Assembly: GCF_900604315.1 (NCBI RefSeq)
Contig: NZ_LR026978.1
Coordinates: 1,651,932 to 1,715,931, forward strand
DNA from: [Erwinia] mediterraneensis
GTDB lineage: Bacteria; Pseudomonadota; Gammaproteobacteria; Enterobacterales; Enterobacteriaceae
DNA: 64,000 nt
Direction: 5' to 3'
In this document: positions 1 to 9,095 of the stretch, piece after piece
Layout: every line of letters begins with the position of its first letter
How positions within the stretch are numbered: position 1 is the stretch's first letter
Made by a program: the position numbers and the translations under genes
Notes under the pieces: generated by a model
Database searches by the model: none
What the model saw: only the letters and a program-made list of their open reading frames with translations
What the model was told of the DNA's origin: nothing

Positions 1-1278
1 CTGAGTAAACTGACGGAAGCGAAAGCACCGCTCACCTGGTCGAGTGCGCCTTTTGGCGATGCACGCTTTGAGTTCAGCGTTACGCCAGTCACGTTAAACG
101 CGGGTACCGCCAGTGGCGATGCCTGGCGCCGGCTTGGCAGCGGCGCGGGGGGCAATGCGGTACAAAACCTGGTTAATACCATTAATAACGAACAACGTTA
201 TATTGAGGGGCTAAATGCTGCCGAAAGGGCAAACTTCGCAGCGGCGCATCCCGAGCTGGTCAACGAAGATCGGCTCAAAAATATTACCTTCGATAAGCTC
301 AATCCGCTGACGGCACAGGGCGCAGAGAATCTGGCGTGGCTCAATAACAACCGGGCCGTTAAAGATTATCTGCTGGCCTCGTCACGCAAGCCCAGCGTGA
401 CCCAGGCCGGTTCGGACAGCAGTAACACTCAGAATACCAGCGGTGTAGAACTGAGCCTGGCTCTGAAAGGCAGCAACTATAAGATCGACCTCGGCAGCAC
501 GCCGCTGGGCCAGGATTTAAGTACCCTGATTGGCGGCATCCAGTGGTCGCCGAAATTGACCGATTACCTGACGCTGATCCTGACGGGCGAGCGTCGTGCG
601 GTAACGGATAGCCTGCTCTCTTATGTTGGTACGGAAGATAAGCTGTCCGGCAAGCGTTGGGGACGCGTGACAAAAAATGGCGGAAACGCCTTGCTGAGCT
701 ATGACAACGGAGATGCGGGCTTTTATGCCGGAGCTGGCCTTTACAGCTATCAGGGCGAAAACGTCGCCAGCAATGATAGCGTGCAGGCGAATGCGGGCGC
801 TTACGTACGGCCTTTCCATTATGACGACCGGGAGTTGAAGCTGGGCATGAGCCTGTCATGGATGGATTTCTCTAAGAACCTCAGCTATTTCAGCTACGGT
901 CAGGGGGGATACTTTAGCCCGCAGAACTATGTTTCTGTTTCGCTCCCGGTTGACTTTACCCGTAAGTATGACGATCTGGACGTCAAGTTGGGCGGATCGG
1001 TAGGTTATCAGTCCTACAGTCAGGATAAGAGCGCCTATTTCCCGGGCAACCCTGAATGGCAATCCTTCCTGGATGAGATGGTAAAAAGCGGTTTTGCGAA
1101 AGAGTCTTATTATTCAGGCGGCAGCAAAAATGGCATCGGCTATAACATTCATGCTGGTGCGGATTATAAAGTGAGCAAAGATATGTCCATTGGCGGCCAG
1201 CTAGGTTATGACACTTTTGGTGATTATAACGAGAGTACAGCCCAGCTATGGTTCCGCTATCTTTTCGGAGATAAATAA
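1..1278 (+). CDS. bcsC: Cellulose synthase outer-membrane subunit BcsC, 3' part only
   Basis: The reading frame is open from base 1 and gives the last 425 residues; the start lies outside the window. BcsC forms the outer-membrane export pore for cellulose: N-terminal TPR repeats in the periplasm and a C-terminal 16-stranded beta-barrel. What is visible is the tail of the periplasmic part and the BcsC_C barrel domain, with alternating aromatic strands (for example ILTGERRAV, LGMSLSWMDF, GGQLGYDTF) and a C-terminal strand ending LWFRYLFGDK. The stop codon overlaps the next ATG (TAATG), so translation is probably coupled to bcsD. Assignment rests on the barrel sequence and on the bcsD and bcsZ neighbours. 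Confidence 0.93.
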   Translation: MSKLTEAKAPLTWSSAPFGDARFEFSVTPVTLNAGTASGDAWRRLGSGAGGNAVQNLVNTINNEQRYIEGLNAAERANFAAAHPELVNEDRLKNITFDKLNPLTAQGAENLAWLNNNRAVKDYLLASSRKPSVTQAGSDSSNTQNTSGVELSLALKGSNYKIDLGSTPLGQDLSTLIGGIQWSPKLTDYLTLILTGERRAVTDSLLSYVGTEDKLSGKRWGRVTKNGGNALLSYDNGDAGFYAGAGLYSYQGENVASNDSVQANAGAYVRPFHYDDRELKLGMSLSWMDFSKNLSYFSYGQGGYFSPQNYVSVSLPVDFTRKYDDLDVKLGGSVGYQSYSQDKSAYFPGNPEWQSFLDEMVKSGFAKESYYSGGSKNGIGYNIHAGADYKVSKDMSIGGQLGYDTFGDYNESTAQLWFRYLFGDK

Positions 1279-1730
1279 TGAGTGAGCATATGGACGGCAG
1301 ACCACAGAACCACCCCTGGCAAGCAGGCTGGTTTGATCTGCTGAGCGTGATAATTGACGGCATGATAGCTAATGCAGGTGAAGATGAAGCTGCGGCTTTT
1401 TTAAGCGTGATGGGGGAATCGCTGGCTTCACGTTACACTTTACCGGAAGCGCGCACCGTCCAGGATCTGGAGCGGGAGATAAATCTGCAGCTGGCACGTT
1501 TTAACTGGGGATTTGTCATCCTGCAGCCGCAGGATCGCGCCCTGTTAATTCAGCATCATGCGCTCCCCTCCGGGGGCAATCTTATGGAGCCCGCCCGCTG
1601 GCAAAGTGCGATAAGCGCGGTGCTGAAAGGTCTGTATGCGGGCTGGCTGCAGGGACAGGGCGGTAGCGCTGCGGTGCCTGTCGCGCTGGAAATGAGTGAC
1701 GGCAATACGTTGCTGTACCGCTATCAATAA
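1278..1730 (+). CDS. bcsD: Cellulose synthase subunit BcsD
   Basis: A 150-residue soluble protein whose start overlaps the bcsC stop by one base. The pattern FLSVMGESLASRYTLP ... LEREINLQLARFNWGF is that of BcsD (AxCesD), which in Komagataeibacter forms a periplasmic octamer that guides glucan chains into ordered bundles. BcsD marks class I bcs operons; E. coli K-12 lacks it. No signal peptide is visible, as is usual for the family. Sequence conservation in this family is modest, so position between bcsC and bcsZ is important supporting evidence. Confidence 0.85.
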   Translation: MSEHMDGRPQNHPWQAGWFDLLSVIIDGMIANAGEDEAAAFLSVMGESLASRYTLPEARTVQDLEREINLQLARFNWGFVILQPQDRALLIQHHALPSGGNLMEPARWQSAISAVLKGLYAGWLQGQGGSAAVPVALEMSDGNTLLYRYQ

Positions 1731-1740
1731 GGATGCAGAA

Positions 1741-2748
1741 ATGAAAGAAAAGGCATTCTGGCGTCGGTGGATATTCTGTTTAATGATGCTCGTATTCAGT
1801 GCGCAAGCGGCCGCTGACAGCTGGGATATCTTTAAGAGCCGTTTCATGAATCGCGACGGTCGCATTATTGATACCGCAAATAATAATGTCAGTCATACAG
1901 AAGGACAGGGATATGGCATGTTGCTGGCGGTCGCGCATAATGATCGCACAACCTTTGATGCGCTGTGGCAATGGACACGCACCCATCTGAGCAATGAGCA
2001 AAACGATCTCTTCTACTGGCGTTATGTTCCGGATGCTGATGTGCCGGTGGCGGATAAAAATAATGCTTCCGATGGTGATGTGCTGATCGCCTGGGCTTTA
2101 CAGCGCGCGGCACAACAATGGCAGGCACCTGAATATCAGCAGCAGTCCGATCGCATCCAACGCGCCATCATTAAACACAATGTGATTAACTATGCCGGGC
2201 ATACGCTTATGCTGCCCGGGGCGCAGGGTTTTAATAAGACCAGTTATGTTGTGCTGAACCCTTCCTACTTTGTCTTTGCCGCCTGGCAGGCCTTTGCCAC
2301 GCACAGTCATTTACAGGTATGGAATAAGTTAATTGACGACGGAATGGATCTGCTTGGCAAAATGCAGTTTGGCAAAACCGGTCTGCCTCTTGACTGGGTA
2401 GCTCTAAATGCTGACGGCTCACTGGCTCCGGCCGTGGAATGGCCGGCGCGTTTTAGTTACGACGCGATCCGCATTCCGTTGAACCTCTGGTGGTACGATC
2501 CTCAAAGCCTGCGGCTTGTTCCGTTTCAGAACGTCTGGCAGCGCTATGATCGGCAGAAAACGCCAGCGTGGTTCGATGTACTGGCCAATACACCAGCCCC
2601 TTACAATATGGAAGGCGGGCTGCTGGCGATTCGTGATTTAATCCTGGGTGAAACAGGCTATCTGAATAACAAACTGACCCCCGAACAGAACTATTTTTCT
2701 GCCAGTTTGCAGCTGTTGACATGGCTGGCGTGGCAGGAAAAACGGTGA
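1741..2748 (+). CDS. bcsZ: Endo-1,4-beta-glucanase BcsZ (GH8)
   Basis: A 335-residue periplasmic glycoside hydrolase family 8 cellulase that trims or releases glucan during cellulose export. The ATG at 1741 is preferred over an upstream in-frame start at 1696 because it begins a clear signal peptide (charged MKEKAFWRRW, hydrophobic core, cleavage near AQAAA-DSWD). The GH8 catalytic acid lies in SHTEGQGYGM (Glu54), close to Glu55 of E. coli BcsZ. WP.RFSYDAIRIPL in the second half is also typical. It starts 10 bases after bcsD and is likely the last gene of the bcs operon here. Confidence 0.93.
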   Translation: MKEKAFWRRWIFCLMMLVFSAQAAADSWDIFKSRFMNRDGRIIDTANNNVSHTEGQGYGMLLAVAHNDRTTFDALWQWTRTHLSNEQNDLFYWRYVPDADVPVADKNNASDGDVLIAWALQRAAQQWQAPEYQQQSDRIQRAIIKHNVINYAGHTLMLPGAQGFNKTSYVVLNPSYFVFAAWQAFATHSHLQVWNKLIDDGMDLLGKMQFGKTGLPLDWVALNADGSLAPAVEWPARFSYDAIRIPLNLWWYDPQSLRLVPFQNVWQRYDRQKTPAWFDVLANTPAPYNMEGGLLAIRDLILGETGYLNNKLTPEQNYFSASLQLLTWLAWQEKR

Positions 2749-2821
2749 AAAAGCGCGGTCAGGCGGCGGTCTGATCGCGTTTCATGGATCGCAATGCCAG
2801 GGAAACAGGCGGCGCTTTTTC
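2747..2821. repeat. Widely spaced 10-bp inverted repeat after bcsZ
   Basis: GAAAAAGCGC (2747-2756, overlapping the bcsZ stop) is the exact complement of GCGCTTTTTC (2812-2821), with 55 bases between. The right arm ends in five T. It may fold as a large terminator-like structure at the end of the bcs operon, but the long loop makes this weak. Confidence 0.3.
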
Positions 2822-2942
2822 CGCCCTGGCCCGGGGGCAGGAAACCCCTGTCTGCTGCCGGGCGCAGTGAATCGGCCAAAAATATCTCCCTCCTGAGATA
2901 TACTTACAGCGCATTTTCCTGTCTGATATCCGGGACTTCGGC

Positions 2943-4964
2943 ATGGAGAGTACCTTGCGCATCAGTCGTTCTCTTACGATAAAGCAGATGGCCGCTGTCT
3001 CAGCGGTGGCGCTGATCACGATTTGTATCTTTATCGTTATTCAGCTATTCCATTTTGTGCAGCAGCACAGGGCAGACTATGCCCGGCAGATGGAAACCAT
3101 CGCGCACACCGTGCGCCAGCCTTTGTCCGAGGCGGTGCTGAAAGCGGATATCCCCGAGGCGGAAGCGATTCTCTACGGGCTGCAGCCGGCCGGTATTCTT
3201 TCCCGTGCCGACGTGGTGCTGCCCAACGCTTTTCAGGCGCTGCATGCCGATTTTGTGGCAGAGAAACCGGTGCCGCTGCTGGTGTCCCGCCTGTTTGAAT
3301 TGCCGGTACAAATCACGCTGCCGCTCTACTCAGTGGAGCACCGGGGATTGCCGAAACCGCTGGCCTATCTGGTGCTGCAGGCAGACTCCTGGCGCGTTTA
3401 TCAGTTCATTCTCAGCACCTTATCCACCCTGATCATCACTTATTTGTTGCTGGCCCTGGTGCTCTCCGTCGCTATCAGCTGGTGCATCAACCGGTTGATT
3501 GTGCACCCGTTGCGCGGGATTTCCCGTGAGCTGCAGGAACTGCCGCCGCAGGCGGTGCTGACCCACAAGCTGACGCTGCCGCGGGGGCATCGTGATGACG
3601 AGATTGGCATCCTGATCCGCAGCTACAACCGTAACCAGCAGGTGCTGGAAGCCGTGCACGATGAGATGAGCCGCTTAACCACGCACTACGTCGTGACCGA
3701 CTTACCAAACCGCACGCTGTTTCTGGCGCTGCTGGAGCAGTACAGCGCCCATTATCCAAAAGCGTTTGGCGTGATGGTGGTGCGTATTGAAACCCTGCAG
3801 GAGGCCAATGGCGTACTCAGTAACGAGCAGCGCGATACCCTGATGCTGACGCTGGTCGAGAAAATCCGACACACCATTGATGACCAGACGCTGCTGGCGC
3901 AACTGGGGCCGAGTGATTTCGCGCTGCTGCTGAAGCGCGCCCATAACCCGTTCCGGGCCATTCGTCTGGCTCGCAACCTGATGATTCGCCTCAACCAGCC
4001 GGTCAACCTTTATCAGCTGCAGCTGCGGCCTAACGTCAGCATCGGGATTGCACTGCATGAGGGGGCGCTGTCCTCCCCCAATGAACCGCTGGAGCGGGCC
4101 ATATCAGCGATGATGTCGGCGCGTCATCAGGGTAAAAACCAGATTCTGTTCTTTGATCCGCAGCTGACCGAACGGGCGCAGAAACGCCTGACGCAGGAGC
4201 ACGATATCTTACAGGGCCTGCAGGAGGAGAAATTCGTCCTGTTTTTACAGCCGCAAATCAATATGAAAACCGGCGCGCTGGCAGGAGCAGAGGCGCTGCT
4301 GCGCATGCGCCAGCCTGACGGCAGCTATGGGCTTTCGGAAGAGTTTATTGCCAGCGCGGAAGAGGTAGGGGTGATCTCTGCTATTGGTCGCTGGGTGCTT
4401 GAGGAGGCGTGCCGTATCCTGGCGGGCTGGCAGAAACGCGGGATCACACTGCCGCTGAGCGTCAACATTTCCGCCGTTCAGCTACGCGACAACAGTATGG
4501 TGACGCATCTGCAGGGGCTGCTGGAGCGCCATCGTATTCTGCCGGGCAGCTTTGTGCTGGAGCTAACCGAAACCACCGAGATTGGCGATGCTGAGCAGGC
4601 GATAGCGCTGTTACGGGCATTGCAGCAGGCAGGGGTTGCGGTCGCGCTGGATGATTTCGGCATGGGCTATTCCAATCTGAACGCCCTTCATCAGTTGAAA
4701 GCGCTGCCGGTAAACAAGCTGAAGATGGATCGTAGCTTTGTGGCTGCTCTGCCGGATGATGACACTATGGTGCGCATAGTGGCGGCGATCGCGGAAATTA
4801 TTGATCTGGATGTGATTGCCGAAGGGGTGGAGACCGAAGCGCAGCGTGACTGGCTGCTGGCGCGCGGCATCTCTATCGGCCAGGGCTATCTGTATGCAGA
4901 AGCGCTGCCTGCTGCAACCTTTAATGAGCGCTGGCTTCTGACCTCAGAACAAGCGCACAATTAA
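2943..4964 (+). CDS. pdeK: Membrane c-di-GMP phosphodiesterase PdeK/HmsP-like (degenerate GGDEF + EAL)
   Basis: A 673-residue inner-membrane protein: TM segment about residues 17-38, periplasmic loop, second TM about 160-182, a HAMP-like linker, a GGDEF-fold domain about 235-400, then an EAL domain about 420-665. The GGDEF site is degenerate (GPSDF in place of GGDEF), so cyclase activity is not expected. The EAL site looks intact: E450 in AEALLRM, DDFGMGYSN (D570-D571), EGVET (E627). It therefore probably hydrolyses c-di-GMP, opposing cellulose synthesis. In E. coli yhjK (pdeK) also lies next to bcsC. Start is uncertain: ATG 2943 has no good ribosome site, while TTG 2955 is preceded by GGAGAG at 2945-2950 and gives an N-terminus MRISRSLTIKQM. 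Confidence 0.9.
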   Translation: MESTLRISRSLTIKQMAAVSAVALITICIFIVIQLFHFVQQHRADYARQMETIAHTVRQPLSEAVLKADIPEAEAILYGLQPAGILSRADVVLPNAFQALHADFVAEKPVPLLVSRLFELPVQITLPLYSVEHRGLPKPLAYLVLQADSWRVYQFILSTLSTLIITYLLLALVLSVAISWCINRLIVHPLRGISRELQELPPQAVLTHKLTLPRGHRDDEIGILIRSYNRNQQVLEAVHDEMSRLTTHYVVTDLPNRTLFLALLEQYSAHYPKAFGVMVVRIETLQEANGVLSNEQRDTLMLTLVEKIRHTIDDQTLLAQLGPSDFALLLKRAHNPFRAIRLARNLMIRLNQPVNLYQLQLRPNVSIGIALHEGALSSPNEPLERAISAMMSARHQGKNQILFFDPQLTERAQKRLTQEHDILQGLQEEKFVLFLQPQINMKTGALAGAEALLRMRQPDGSYGLSEEFIASAEEVGVISAIGRWVLEEACRILAGWQKRGITLPLSVNISAVQLRDNSMVTHLQGLLERHRILPGSFVLELTETTEIGDAEQAIALLRALQQAGVAVALDDFGMGYSNLNALHQLKALPVNKLKMDRSFVAALPDDDTMVRIVAAIAEIIDLDVIAEGVETEAQRDWLLARGISIGQGYLYAEALPAATFNERWLLTSEQAHN

Positions 4965-4972
4965 CAGCTTTT

Positions 4973-5009
4973 CTGACAGCGTTTCAGCTTTTGACTGAAG
5001 CGTTTCAGT
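4973..5009. repeat. Repeated AGCGTTTCAG element upstream of dctA
   Basis: The 10-mer AGCGTTTCAG occurs at 4978-4987 and 4999-5008, 21 bases apart (about two helical turns). The second copy lies in the perfect palindrome ACTGAA-GCGT-TTCAGT (4994-5009). It could be a regulator site for dctA, about 170 bases before its start, or the pdeK transcript end. No regulator is identified. Confidence 0.35.
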
Positions 5010-5114
5010 TCATATTTGCACGGAGAGAGACGCGCTAATCAGGACCAGATAGTAGGCATAAAGTTAACAGAGTGTTATTTTTTTCCCTCACCTGGAAACG
5101 TCTGATATAACCCC

Positions 5115-5163
5115 GACAGGGAAGGGTCATAATGATGATGTTGACATCATCACTGCTCCTGTC
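5115..5163 (+). promoter_or_regulatory. Hairpin in the dctA leader
   Basis: TGATGATG (5133-5140) pairs with CATCATCA (5145-5152) across a 4-base TTGA loop, and outer arms GACAGG (5115-5120) and CCTGTC (5158-5163) can extend the stem across an unpaired internal region. The structure ends 17 bases before the dctA ATG, so it would lie close to the ribosome site. Its role is unknown. Confidence 0.5.
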
Positions 5164-5180
5164 GTTAGTGGACACCTTTT

Positions 5181-6467
5181 ATGAAAATCTCGCTGTTTAA
5201 AAGCCTCTATTTGCAGGTCTTGCTGGCTATTGGCATTGGCGTTCTGCTGGGCCATTTTTATCCTGAACTCGGCACGCAGATGAAGCCGCTGGGCGATGGC
5301 TTCGTCAAACTGATTAAAATGATTATTGCCCCGGTGATCTTCTGTACGGTGGTGACCGGCATTGCGGGCATGGAAAGCATGAAAGCGGTAGGGCGCACCG
5401 GTGCGGTTGCACTGCTCTATTTCGAAATTGTCAGTACCATCGCGTTGATTATTGGTCTGGTGGTGGTGAACGTAGTGCAACCGGGCGCCGGAATGAACGT
5501 AGATCCTGCCACGCTGGATGCCAGAGCAGTAGCGGTATATGCCCAGCAGGCGGAACAGCAGGGAGTGGTGGCGTTTCTACTGGATGTGATTCCCGGCAGC
5601 GTGATTGGCGCTTTCGCCAGCGGCAATATTCTGCAGGTGCTGCTGTTCGCGATTCTGTTCGGCTTTGCCCTGCATCGCCTTGGCAGTGCCGGTACCTTAA
5701 TCTTTAACGTGATTGAAAGCTTCTCCCGGGTGATTTTCGGCATTATCAATATGATTATGCGTCTGGCACCGCTCGGGGCTTTCGGTGCGATGGCGTTCAC
5801 CATCGGTAAATATGGGGTGGGATCGCTGGTACAGCTGGGTCAGCTGATTCTCTGCTTCTATCTCACCTGTATCCTGTTTGTGGTGGTAGTGCTGGGTCTG
5901 ATCGCGCGCATTACCGGCTTCAACATCTTTAAGTTTGTTGCCTATATCAAAGAGGAACTGCTGATTGTGTTAGGCACGTCGTCTTCAGAGTCGGCGCTGC
6001 CGCGTATGCTGGATAAGATGGAGCGCCTCGGCTGCAAAAAATCGGTGGTGGGTCTGGTGATCCCGACCGGTTACTCCTTCAACCTGGATGGCACCTCAAT
6101 TTATCTCACCATGGCGGCGGTGTTTATCGCGCAGGCCACCAATGCGCATATGGATATTTTCCATCAGATCACGCTGCTGGTGGTGCTGTTGCTCTCTTCC
6201 AAAGGGGCGGCAGGGGTCACTGGCAGCGGCTTTATTGTGCTGGCCGCCACCCTCTCTGCCGTGGGGCATCTGCCAGTGGCAGGTCTGGCGCTGATCCTCG
6301 GTATCGACCGTTTTATGTCGGAAGCGCGTGCGCTGACAAACCTGGTCGGTAACGGCGTGGCCACCATCGTAGTGGCAAAACGTGTTGGTCAACTGGACGA
6401 AAAACAGCTGAAGCGGACCTTATCAGGCGCTAAAAATCAGCCACAAACGTCAGAAAGTCCGCTCTGA
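5181..6467 (+). CDS. dctA: C4-dicarboxylate transporter DctA
   Basis: A 428-residue inner-membrane sodium/proton:dicarboxylate symporter (DAACS family) for succinate, fumarate, malate and aspartate. Family hallmarks are visible: the serine-rich re-entrant motif [12 protein letters not shown], the NLDGTSIYL motif of TM7, and [20 protein letters not shown] of hairpin 2. Eight TM segments plus two hairpins are expected for this length, which equals that of E. coli DctA. A ribosome-site-poor leader with a hairpin precedes it. In E. coli dctA lies between pdeK and yhjJ, exactly as here. CRP and DcuR control is known in E. coli; I do not see a convincing CRP site. Confidence 0.97.
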   Translation: MKISLFKSLYLQVLLAIGIGVLLGHFYPELGTQMKPLGDGFVKLIKMIIAPVIFCTVVTGIAGMESMKAVGRTGAVALLYFEIVSTIALIIGLVVVNVVQPGAGMNVDPATLDARAVAVYAQQAEQQGVVAFLLDVIPGSVIGAFASGNILQVLLFAILFGFALHRLGSAGTLIFNVIESFSRVIFGIINMIMRLAPLGAFGAMAFTIGKYGVGSLVQLGQLILCFYLTCILFVVVVLGLIARITGFNIFKFVAYIKEELLIVLGTSSSESALPRMLDKMERLGCKKSVVGLVIPTGYSFNLDGTSIYLTMAAVFIAQATNAHMDIFHQITLLVVLLLSSKGAAGVTGSGFIVLAATLSAVGHLPVAGLALILGIDRFMSEARALTNLVGNGVATIVVAKRVGQLDEKQLKRTLSGAKNQPQTSESPL

Positions 6468-6493
6468 AGCAGAAATTTTACCAATTTCCGCGC

Positions 6494-6530
6494 AAATGCC
6501 CGCTGTTGCTTGCCCTGACAGCGGGCATTT
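6494..6530. terminator. Perfect 13-bp hairpin after dctA
   Basis: AAATGCCCGCTGT (6494-6506) pairs perfectly with ACAGCGGGCATTT (6518-6530) around an 11-base loop. It starts 26 bases after the dctA stop. There is no long T-run on either side, so it may act as an mRNA 3'-end stabiliser or weak terminator. Confidence 0.55.
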
Positions 6531-6716
6531 GGATAATAGCCCCCACTTATTTTTTACATGGTTTTTCACTTCGTTGCGCGACATCCTGGCCTTCCCGTGG
6601 TCAAAGAGTCTGTTGTTGAAAAAACGTAGCGGCCTGATGCCACGGCAACCGCACGCAACAATGGCAAGCAAGTGCCAGTGATAACGACATTTTGATCTGT
6701 TTTAGTAGGGGTTCAC

Positions 6717-8213
6717 ATGCAGGGCACCAGAATTCGGCTTTTGGTTGGCGGGTTAGTGTTAGCCGCAGCCAGTCAGGCATTGCAGGCTGAAACACTCCAA
6801 CCCGATCCAGCCTGGCAACAGGGAAAACTGGATAATGGCTTCAGCTGGCAGGTGCTCACTACGCCGCAGCGTCCCAGCGATCGCATTGAATTACGTCTGA
6901 TTGTCGATACCGGTTCGCTGGTGGAGACCACGCAACAAACAGGGTTCAGCCATCTGCTACCACGCATGGCGCTGGTGCATAATGTCGCGCTTAATACCAA
7001 CCAACAGCGCGCGCTCTGGCAACAGGCGATGGATCCACGCCATCCGCTGCCGCCCGCCATCTCTTCCTATAATTTCACCCAATATAACCTCAGTCTGCCA
7101 AACAACCGCCCGGAACTGCTGAAAGAAGCGCTGGCCTGGCTGGCGGCTACCGCCGGTAAAATGACCATTAATGAGCAGGTGGTGAATACTGCGCTGGCGG
7201 CGTCTGATCCTATTACCACCTGGCCTGTTAATACCCAGGATGTCTGGTGGCGCTATCGCCTGCAAGGTTCTGCGCTGCTGGCGCATGACCCCGCTGAACC
7301 GCCTCAGACGCCGATTGATATCGCACAGCTCAACGCCTTCTATCGTCAGTGGTATACCCCGGATGCGATGCGACTTTATGTGGTGGGCAATGTTGAAAGC
7401 CGCAGCCTGGCAGAACAGATTAACCGCGCCTTCTCCCCGCTGGAGGGAAAGCGTGAGACGCCTGCACCGCTGCCCACGCTCTCGCCGCTGCCCCATCAGC
7501 CGGTGAACCTGGTGAACAGCGCGCTGCGCCAGGATCGCCTGTCGCTGGTATGGGATACGCCATGGCAACCCATCCGCGATTCACAAAATTTGCAGCGCTA
7601 CTGGCAGAGCGATCTGGCGCGCGAAGCCCTGTTCTGGCATGTGCAGCGCGCGCTGAGCAACAATAAAGCGCAGGGCGTGCAGGTCGGCTTTGATTGTCGG
7701 GTGATTTATCAGCGCGCCCAGTGCGCCATTAACCTCGATGCCCGCAACGATTCGCTGGCGCAAAACATGAATCTGGTGGCACGCGAACTGGCCGCGGTGC
7801 GCGACAAAGGGTTGCCGCAGGAGGAGTTCGATGCGCTGATGGCGCAAAAGCTGCTGGAGCTGAACAAACTGTTTACTACCTATGCGCGCACCGATACGGA
7901 CGTATTAATCAGCCAGCGTCTGCGCTCACAGCAAAACTCGGTGGTGGATATCGCGCCGGAGCAGTATCAGACCCTGCGTCGCGCTTTTCTTGCGGGCTTC
8001 ACGCTGGAGCAGTTGAATCAGGAACTGCGCCAGCAACTGACGCAGGAGTTGACCATGGTGCTGCTGCAGCCGGAAGGTGAGGCGGAAACCAATGTTAAAG
8101 CGCTGCAGGCCAGCTGGGATAAAGTGATGGCGCCTCCCGCCGCGCAAGGCGGCGCTGAGGAAGCCGCGCCGGAGAGTAGCACCAGTGAGGCGTCACCGCC
8201 CGCCTCCTCATAG
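6717..8213 (+). CDS. yhjJ: M16-family peptidase-like periplasmic protein YhjJ
   Basis: A 498-residue protein with an N-terminal signal peptide (cleavage near ALQA-ETLQ) and the fold of M16 (pitrilysin/insulinase) peptidases: an N-terminal half beginning KLDNGFSWQVL and a second half near YRQWYTPDAMRLYVVGN. The zinc motif HxxEH expected near residue 80 is replaced by GFSHLLPRM, so zinc-dependent catalysis is unlikely; it may be a non-catalytic partner or binding protein. The C-terminal 25 residues are a low-complexity Ala/Ser/Glu/Pro tail. Physiological role is unknown in E. coli as well. Synteny with dctA supports the name. Confidence 0.88.
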   Translation: MQGTRIRLLVGGLVLAAASQALQAETLQPDPAWQQGKLDNGFSWQVLTTPQRPSDRIELRLIVDTGSLVETTQQTGFSHLLPRMALVHNVALNTNQQRALWQQAMDPRHPLPPAISSYNFTQYNLSLPNNRPELLKEALAWLAATAGKMTINEQVVNTALAASDPITTWPVNTQDVWWRYRLQGSALLAHDPAEPPQTPIDIAQLNAFYRQWYTPDAMRLYVVGNVESRSLAEQINRAFSPLEGKRETPAPLPTLSPLPHQPVNLVNSALRQDRLSLVWDTPWQPIRDSQNLQRYWQSDLAREALFWHVQRALSNNKAQGVQVGFDCRVIYQRAQCAINLDARNDSLAQNMNLVARELAAVRDKGLPQEEFDALMAQKLLELNKLFTTYARTDTDVLISQRLRSQQNSVVDIAPEQYQTLRRAFLAGFTLEQLNQELRQQLTQELTMVLLQPEGEAETNVKALQASWDKVMAPPAAQGGAEEAAPESSTSEASPPASS

Positions 8214-8222
8214 CGATGGGGA

Positions 8223-9095
8223 TCAGGTTTTGGCTCGCAGCCATTCTGTGACCAGCATCGGCCAGCTGGCCAGCGGCAAATCTGCCAGGCCACGGATGCC
8301 AAATCCGTGGCCGCCTTTCTGATAAAAATGCAGCTCGGCCGGGACTTTATGTTCACGCAGGGCGCTGAAAAAAACCATGCTGTTGTTGACAGAGACCGTT
8401 TCATCATCGACGGCATGGATCAGCAGCGTGGGCGGCGTCTGGGCATGAACGCGCGTTTCCAGCGAGTAGGCCTCCAGGATTTTCTGATCGGGCCAGGCTC
8501 CCAGCAGACGGGTCCGTGAACCTTCATGCGCCAGGCCATCGCGCATGCTGATGACCGGATAGAGCAGCACCATCGCATCAGGGCGTGGCGACTGGTTATC
8601 CGCCGTATCCTGAACCGGATAAATTTTTTCCGCAAAACGCGTGCCCAGGCTGGCCGCCACATGGCCGCCAGCGGAGAAGCCCATCATCACAATGTATTTT
8701 CCGTTGAGACCTTGCTGAGCGCGTTCACGCAGGACGCGTACTGCACGTTGCGCATCCGCCAGCGGCGCATCCGGACCTTCGTGATGGCCATCGTAAGGCA
8801 GACGGTAGGTCATCACCGCCAGGGTGTAGCCCATTGCGGTAAAAAAGGTGGAGAGCGCGCTGCCTTCCCGATCGATCATCACGCGTTGATAACCGCCGCC
8901 TGGCGCCACCAGCAATGTGATGCCGTTGGACTCTTCCGGGTGCCAGATGGCCATTTCCGGACAGCGTACACCGGTCGCTGCACGATCGTAAGGTTCATAC
9001 TCTTTGGCGATATCAACAATCTGCGGCTGTGCGTGTGAATCGCTGGCACCCGGTGCATCACCGTTGGGCCAGATATTAATAATTTCACTATGCAT
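8223..9095 (-). CDS. Alpha/beta hydrolase, acetyl-xylan-esterase-like (BD-FAE type)
   Basis: A 290-residue cytoplasmic hydrolase with no signal peptide. The catalytic triad can be read: nucleophile Ser141 in GFSAGGH, acid Asp230/231 in HAVDDETV, His263 in KGGHGFG; the oxyanion loop is VAPGGGYQ (residues 63-70). This arrangement is typical of the BD-FAE / endo-1,4-beta-xylanase-like esterases that remove acetyl or feruloyl groups from sugars. It ends 9 bases from the convergent yhjJ stop, with no terminator visible between them. E. coli has no such gene at this site, so it is accessory to the family core. Substrate is unknown; plant oligosaccharide deacetylation is an inference from the family. 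Confidence 0.8.
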   Translation of the reverse strand: MHSEIINIWPNGDAPGASDSHAQPQIVDIAKEYEPYDRAATGVRCPEMAIWHPEESNGITLLVAPGGGYQRVMIDREGSALSTFFTAMGYTLAVMTYRLPYDGHHEGPDAPLADAQRAVRVLRERAQQGLNGKYIVMMGFSAGGHVAASLGTRFAEKIYPVQDTADNQSPRPDAMVLLYPVISMRDGLAHEGSRTRLLGAWPDQKILEAYSLETRVHAQTPPTLLIHAVDDETVSVNNSMVFFSALREHKVPAELHFYQKGGHGFGIRGLADLPLASWPMLVTEWLRAKT

